DNA of 64,000 nt from Streptomyces hyaluromycini (GTDB lineage: Bacteria > Actinomycetota > Actinomycetes > Streptomycetales > Streptomycetaceae). Shown here piece after piece: positions 61,716 through 64,000 of the stretch. Where the stretch lies: NCBI RefSeq assembly GCF_002217755.1, contig NZ_BCFL01000018.1:558001-622000 (forward strand). The letters run 5' to 3'. Within the stretch, counting starts at the first letter, position 1; the number at the start of each line of letters is the position of its first letter. The notes under the pieces are model-generated. The model was not told the DNA's origin. It did no database searches and saw only the letters and a list, made by a program, of their open reading frames with translations. Both the position numbers and the translations under genes were made by a program.

Positions 61716-61727
61716 GTGTCCCCCGTC

Positions 61728-61805
61728 TTCGTAAGGTCTCTTCGTGAGGTCTCTTCGTGAGGTCTCTTCGTGAGGTCTCTTCGTGAGGTCTCTTCGTGAG
61801 GTCTC
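61728..61805. repeat. six tandem 13-bp repeats in the leader of the MFS operon
   Basis: TTCGTGAGGTCTC occurs six times without gaps from 61728 to 61805 (the first has A for G at one position). The array begins only 12 bp beyond the MFS start codon at 61715, so it would form part of the 5' leader of the MFS-hydrolase-Rsm22 operon on the minus strand. Confidence 0.95.
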
Positions 61806-61934
61806 GCGGTTCTCGCCGGGCGCTTCGTCGGTCCCGCGGTCGGGTCCGCCCTTGATGGATCCCGACGGCCCCCGCATATGCTCTCAGCTCGTACAGACTG
61901 CCGGGAAACACACGAGCGAGGGTGGGCGGCCGGG

Positions 61935-62933
61935 ATGGGTGAGCAGAGCGTGCGGTGGGGGATCCTGGCGACGGGCGGGATCGCGGCCGCGTTCGCGGCG
62001 GACCTGGTCGATCTGCCCGACGCGGAGATCGTGGCGGTGGCCTCGCGGTCCCCGGAGTCGGCGGCGGGGTTCGCCGAGCGGTTCGGGATCGGGCGGGCGT
62101 ACGGCGACTGGGAGTCGCTGGCCCGGGACGAGGACGTCGACATCGTGTACGTCGCCACTCCGCACTCGGCGCACCGGGCGGCCGCCGGGCTGTGTCTGGA
62201 GGCCGGGCGCAACGTGCTGTGCGAGAAGGCGTTCACGGTCAACGGCCGTGAGGCCGGGGAGCTCGTGGCGCTGGCGAAGGAGCACGACCGCTTCCTGATG
62301 GAGGCGATGTGGATGTACTGCAACCCGCTGGTGCGGCGGCTGACGGCGCTGGTCGCGGACGGGGCGATCGGCGAGGTGCGGACGGTGCAGGCGGACTTCG
62401 GACTGGAGGGCCCGTTCCCGCCGGCGCACCGGCTGCGGGACCCGGCGCTGGCCGGGGGCGCGCTGCTCGACCTGGGGGTGTACCCGGTGTCGTTCGCGCA
62501 CCTGCTGCTCGGCGAGCCGGACGGGATGTCGGCGCGAGCGGTGCTCTCGGACGAGGGCGTCGATCTTCAGACGGGTGCACTGCTCTCCTGGGAGAGCGGC
62601 GCTCTCGCAGCGGTGCACTGCTCCATCGTGGGCGGCACCGGCACCACCGCCTCGGTCACCGGTTCGCGCGGCCGCATCGACATCCCGGACGGCTTCTTCA
62701 ACCCCGAGCGCTTCGTGCTGCACCGCGACGGCCGGGACCCGGAGGAGTTCGCCCTGGACCCGGCCGACGGGCCGCGCAACACACTGCGCCACGAGGCCCG
62801 CGAGGTCATGCGCGCGCTACGGTCCGGCGAGACCGAATCCCCACTCGTACCGCTGAACGGCACCCTCGCGGTCATGCGCACCCTGGACACCCTCCGCAAC
62901 CAGATCGGCGTGCACTACCCGGGCGAGCTGTAA
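61935..62933 (+). CDS. Gfo/Idh/MocA-family oxidoreductase
   Basis: The 332-residue protein starts MGEQSVRWGILATGGIAAAF with the Rossmann motif GILATGGIA and ASRS for the cofactor ribose. The family motif follows in NVLCEKAFTVNGREAGELV (conserved Lys of EK), AMWMYCNPLVRRL, and GGALLDLGVYPVSFAHLLLG, where the Asp and Tyr-x-x-x-His-like residues take part in catalysis. These enzymes oxidise or reduce sugars and cyclitols with NAD(P). The ATG at 61935 is chosen for the fold; an upstream frame exists. Neighbouring genes do not reveal the substrate. Confidence 0.9.
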   Translation: MGEQSVRWGILATGGIAAAFAADLVDLPDAEIVAVASRSPESAAGFAERFGIGRAYGDWESLARDEDVDIVYVATPHSAHRAAAGLCLEAGRNVLCEKAFTVNGREAGELVALAKEHDRFLMEAMWMYCNPLVRRLTALVADGAIGEVRTVQADFGLEGPFPPAHRLRDPALAGGALLDLGVYPVSFAHLLLGEPDGMSARAVLSDEGVDLQTGALLSWESGALAAVHCSIVGGTGTTASVTGSRGRIDIPDGFFNPERFVLHRDGRDPEEFALDPADGPRNTLRHEAREVMRALRSGETESPLVPLNGTLAVMRTLDTLRNQIGVHYPGEL

Positions 62934-62985
62934 AAACGCCCCCGAAGTAAAGGCGCCCCGAGCTCTTCTGGCGCCCCGAAGTGAA

Positions 62986-63070
62986 GCGCCCCGATAGGGG
63001 CGCGGGGCTGTATCTGATATGCGGCTCCGCCGCGTGGGCGCGACCAGCCACAACGGCGCGGCACCCGACC
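62986..63070. repeat. conserved intergenic repeat with hairpin (copy 3)
   Basis: Hairpin GCGCCCCGATAGGGGCGC is followed by ATATGCGGCTCCGCCGCGTG and GGCGCGACCAGCCACAACGG, nearly identical to copies 1 and 2. Two partial GCGCCCCGA motifs precede it (62954, 62971). It separates the oxidoreductase genes and runs nearly to the start region of the SDR gene. Confidence 0.85.
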
Positions 63071-63118
63071 AAGCACGCAACGCGGCCCTCCCCAGCAGAG
63101 CGCCTACGCTGCGACCCC

Positions 63119-63877
63119 ATGAACACCAAGCAACCAAAGATCGCGGTGGTCACCGGCGCCGGTTCCGGCATCGGCCGCGCCGTGGCCACGGAGCTGCTCC
63201 GGGCCGGCTGGTCGGTGGCGCTGGCCGGCCGGCGCCCGGCGACGCTGGAGGAGACCGCGGCGCTGGTGCCCGAGGGCGCCTCGCTCGCCGTACGGACCGA
63301 CGTCGCGCAACCCGGCGACGTGACCGGGCTGTTCGCGGCGGCCGTGGACCGGTTCGGGCGGGTGGACCTGCTGTTCAACAACGCGGGGATCAACGGCCCC
63401 CGCGACGTGCCGGTCGAGGACCTGCCCTACGACGCGTGGCGGCACGTCGTGGACACCAACCTCAACGGGGCGTTCCTGTGCGCGCAGGCGGCGTTCCGGC
63501 AGATGAAGGAGCAGGAGCCGCAGGGCGGGCGGATCATCAACAACGGGTCCGTCTCGGCGCACACGCCCCGCCCGCGCTCCGTCGCCTACACCGCGACCAA
63601 GCACGCGCTCACGGGACTGACCAAGTCCCTGTCCCTCGACGGACGGCCGTACGGCATCGCGGTCGGGCAGATCGACATCGGCAACGCGGCGACGGACATG
63701 ACGGCCCGGATGCAGACCGGCGCACTGCAGGCGAACGGGGAGATCGCCCCGGAACCCGTGATGGACGTGGCCGACGTGGCGCGGACCGTGCGGCACATGG
63801 CCGAGCTGCCGTCGGCGGCGAACGTGCAGTTCGCGACGGTGCTGGCGACGGCGATGCCGTACGTGGGCCGGGGCTGA
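63119..63877 (+). CDS. short-chain dehydrogenase/reductase
   Basis: A 252-residue classical SDR starting MNTKQPKIAVVTGAGSGIGR. It has the cofactor motif TGAGSGIG, AGRRPA for NADP preference, NNAG in LLFNNAGING, and the catalytic Ser/Tyr/Lys in NGSVSAHTPRPRSVAYTATK. The Asn of DTNLNGAFLCAQAAF completes the tetrad. SDRs reduce or oxidise alcohols and ketones; the substrate is not predictable. The ATG at 63119 is the only sensible start. Confidence 0.93.
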   Translation: MNTKQPKIAVVTGAGSGIGRAVATELLRAGWSVALAGRRPATLEETAALVPEGASLAVRTDVAQPGDVTGLFAAAVDRFGRVDLLFNNAGINGPRDVPVEDLPYDAWRHVVDTNLNGAFLCAQAAFRQMKEQEPQGGRIINNGSVSAHTPRPRSVAYTATKHALTGLTKSLSLDGRPYGIAVGQIDIGNAATDMTARMQTGALQANGEIAPEPVMDVADVARTVRHMAELPSAANVQFATVLATAMPYVGRG

Positions 63878-64000
63878 ACCGCCGTTCAGTCGGACAATCC
63901 ACAACCTGCACAACCGGAATTCAGACGTCCGCGGTATTGCGGCCGGTAACGGGCCTATGCTCGACTCTCCTCCACCAGAACTTCACAGTTGGGGCTCTGG
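63878..64000. other. intergenic DNA at the window edge
   Basis: No gene or clear element is visible. Short AT-richer patches (CACAACCTGCACAACCGGAA) could belong to a promoter of a gene beyond the window. Confidence 0.3.

Noticed and set aside
61728..61805. CRISPR or DR cluster
   Set aside because: Thirteen-base units without spacers; a simple tandem repeat.

Overview
The window looks like Streptomyces chromosome. The DNA is very GC rich, codon third positions are almost all G or C, and gene content and order fit a Streptomyces core region: glnE, glnA2, panB, map, an efe iron operon, SARP/AfsR-type and TetR regulators, DUF3105/DUF305 and sedolisin secreted proteins. I see no prophage, insertion sequence, CRISPR array, rRNA or tRNA. 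The species cannot be named from sequence reading alone.

Layout. 1-3463: partial amino-acid permease, divergent TetR regulator, VanZ-like protein and a sensor kinase with no partner. 3451-7129: glnE (opposite strand), then a pyridoxamine-phosphate-oxidase-like gene broken by a 34-bp palindromic element that is also present inside glnE. 7279-10476: a coupled cassette of secreted SapM-like phosphatase, MFS transporter and beta-propeller protein. 10439-14679: a membrane-anchored NACHT NTPase and glnA2. 15055-16789: flavohaemoglobin hmp and its repressor nsrR, each with a recognisable 23-bp NsrR operator. 16960-20543: DUF3105, DUF305 and S53 peptidase. 20675-25858: lipoprotein, a decayed gene remnant, and a two-component system next to an MMPL exporter. 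26433-36567: secreted Asp-box propeller, TPR protein, acetyltransferase, hydrolase, exporters, an endonuclease/phosphatase-fold membrane protein, a TetR/DHA2 pair and panB. 36862-44125: MFS, acetyltransferase, a striking 17-unit minisatellite, a DrrAB-type ABC exporter and an AfsR-like regulator. 44244-47650: DUF6578 protein, M50 protease, haem oxygenase with an iron box and a second palindrome, map and a small protein. 47664-52681: MFS, SIS-like protein, cytoplasmic sialidase-like protein, NpdG-type F420 reductase, small membrane protein, PhzF-like protein. 52937-57195: efeO-efeB-efeU plus a lipoprotein gene overlapping efeU. 57318-61715: an operon of MFS transporter, serine hydrolase, Rsm22-like methyltransferase and, slightly apart, a primase/polymerase-domain protein; its leader carries six 13-bp repeats. 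61935-63877: Gfo/Idh/MocA and SDR oxidoreductases.

How the parts work together. Nitrogen control is represented by glnE and glnA2, NO detoxification by NsrR-Hmp, and iron/haem economy by haem oxygenase and the efe operon, both preceded by DmdR/IdeR-like boxes. Several exporters sit beside their probable regulators.

The most unusual features are short repeats rather than large novel islands: a palindromic element inside genes, a conserved ~80-bp intergenic repeat present three times, and several minisatellites in gene leaders. The membrane NACHT NTPase is the best candidate for an under-described defence or stress system.
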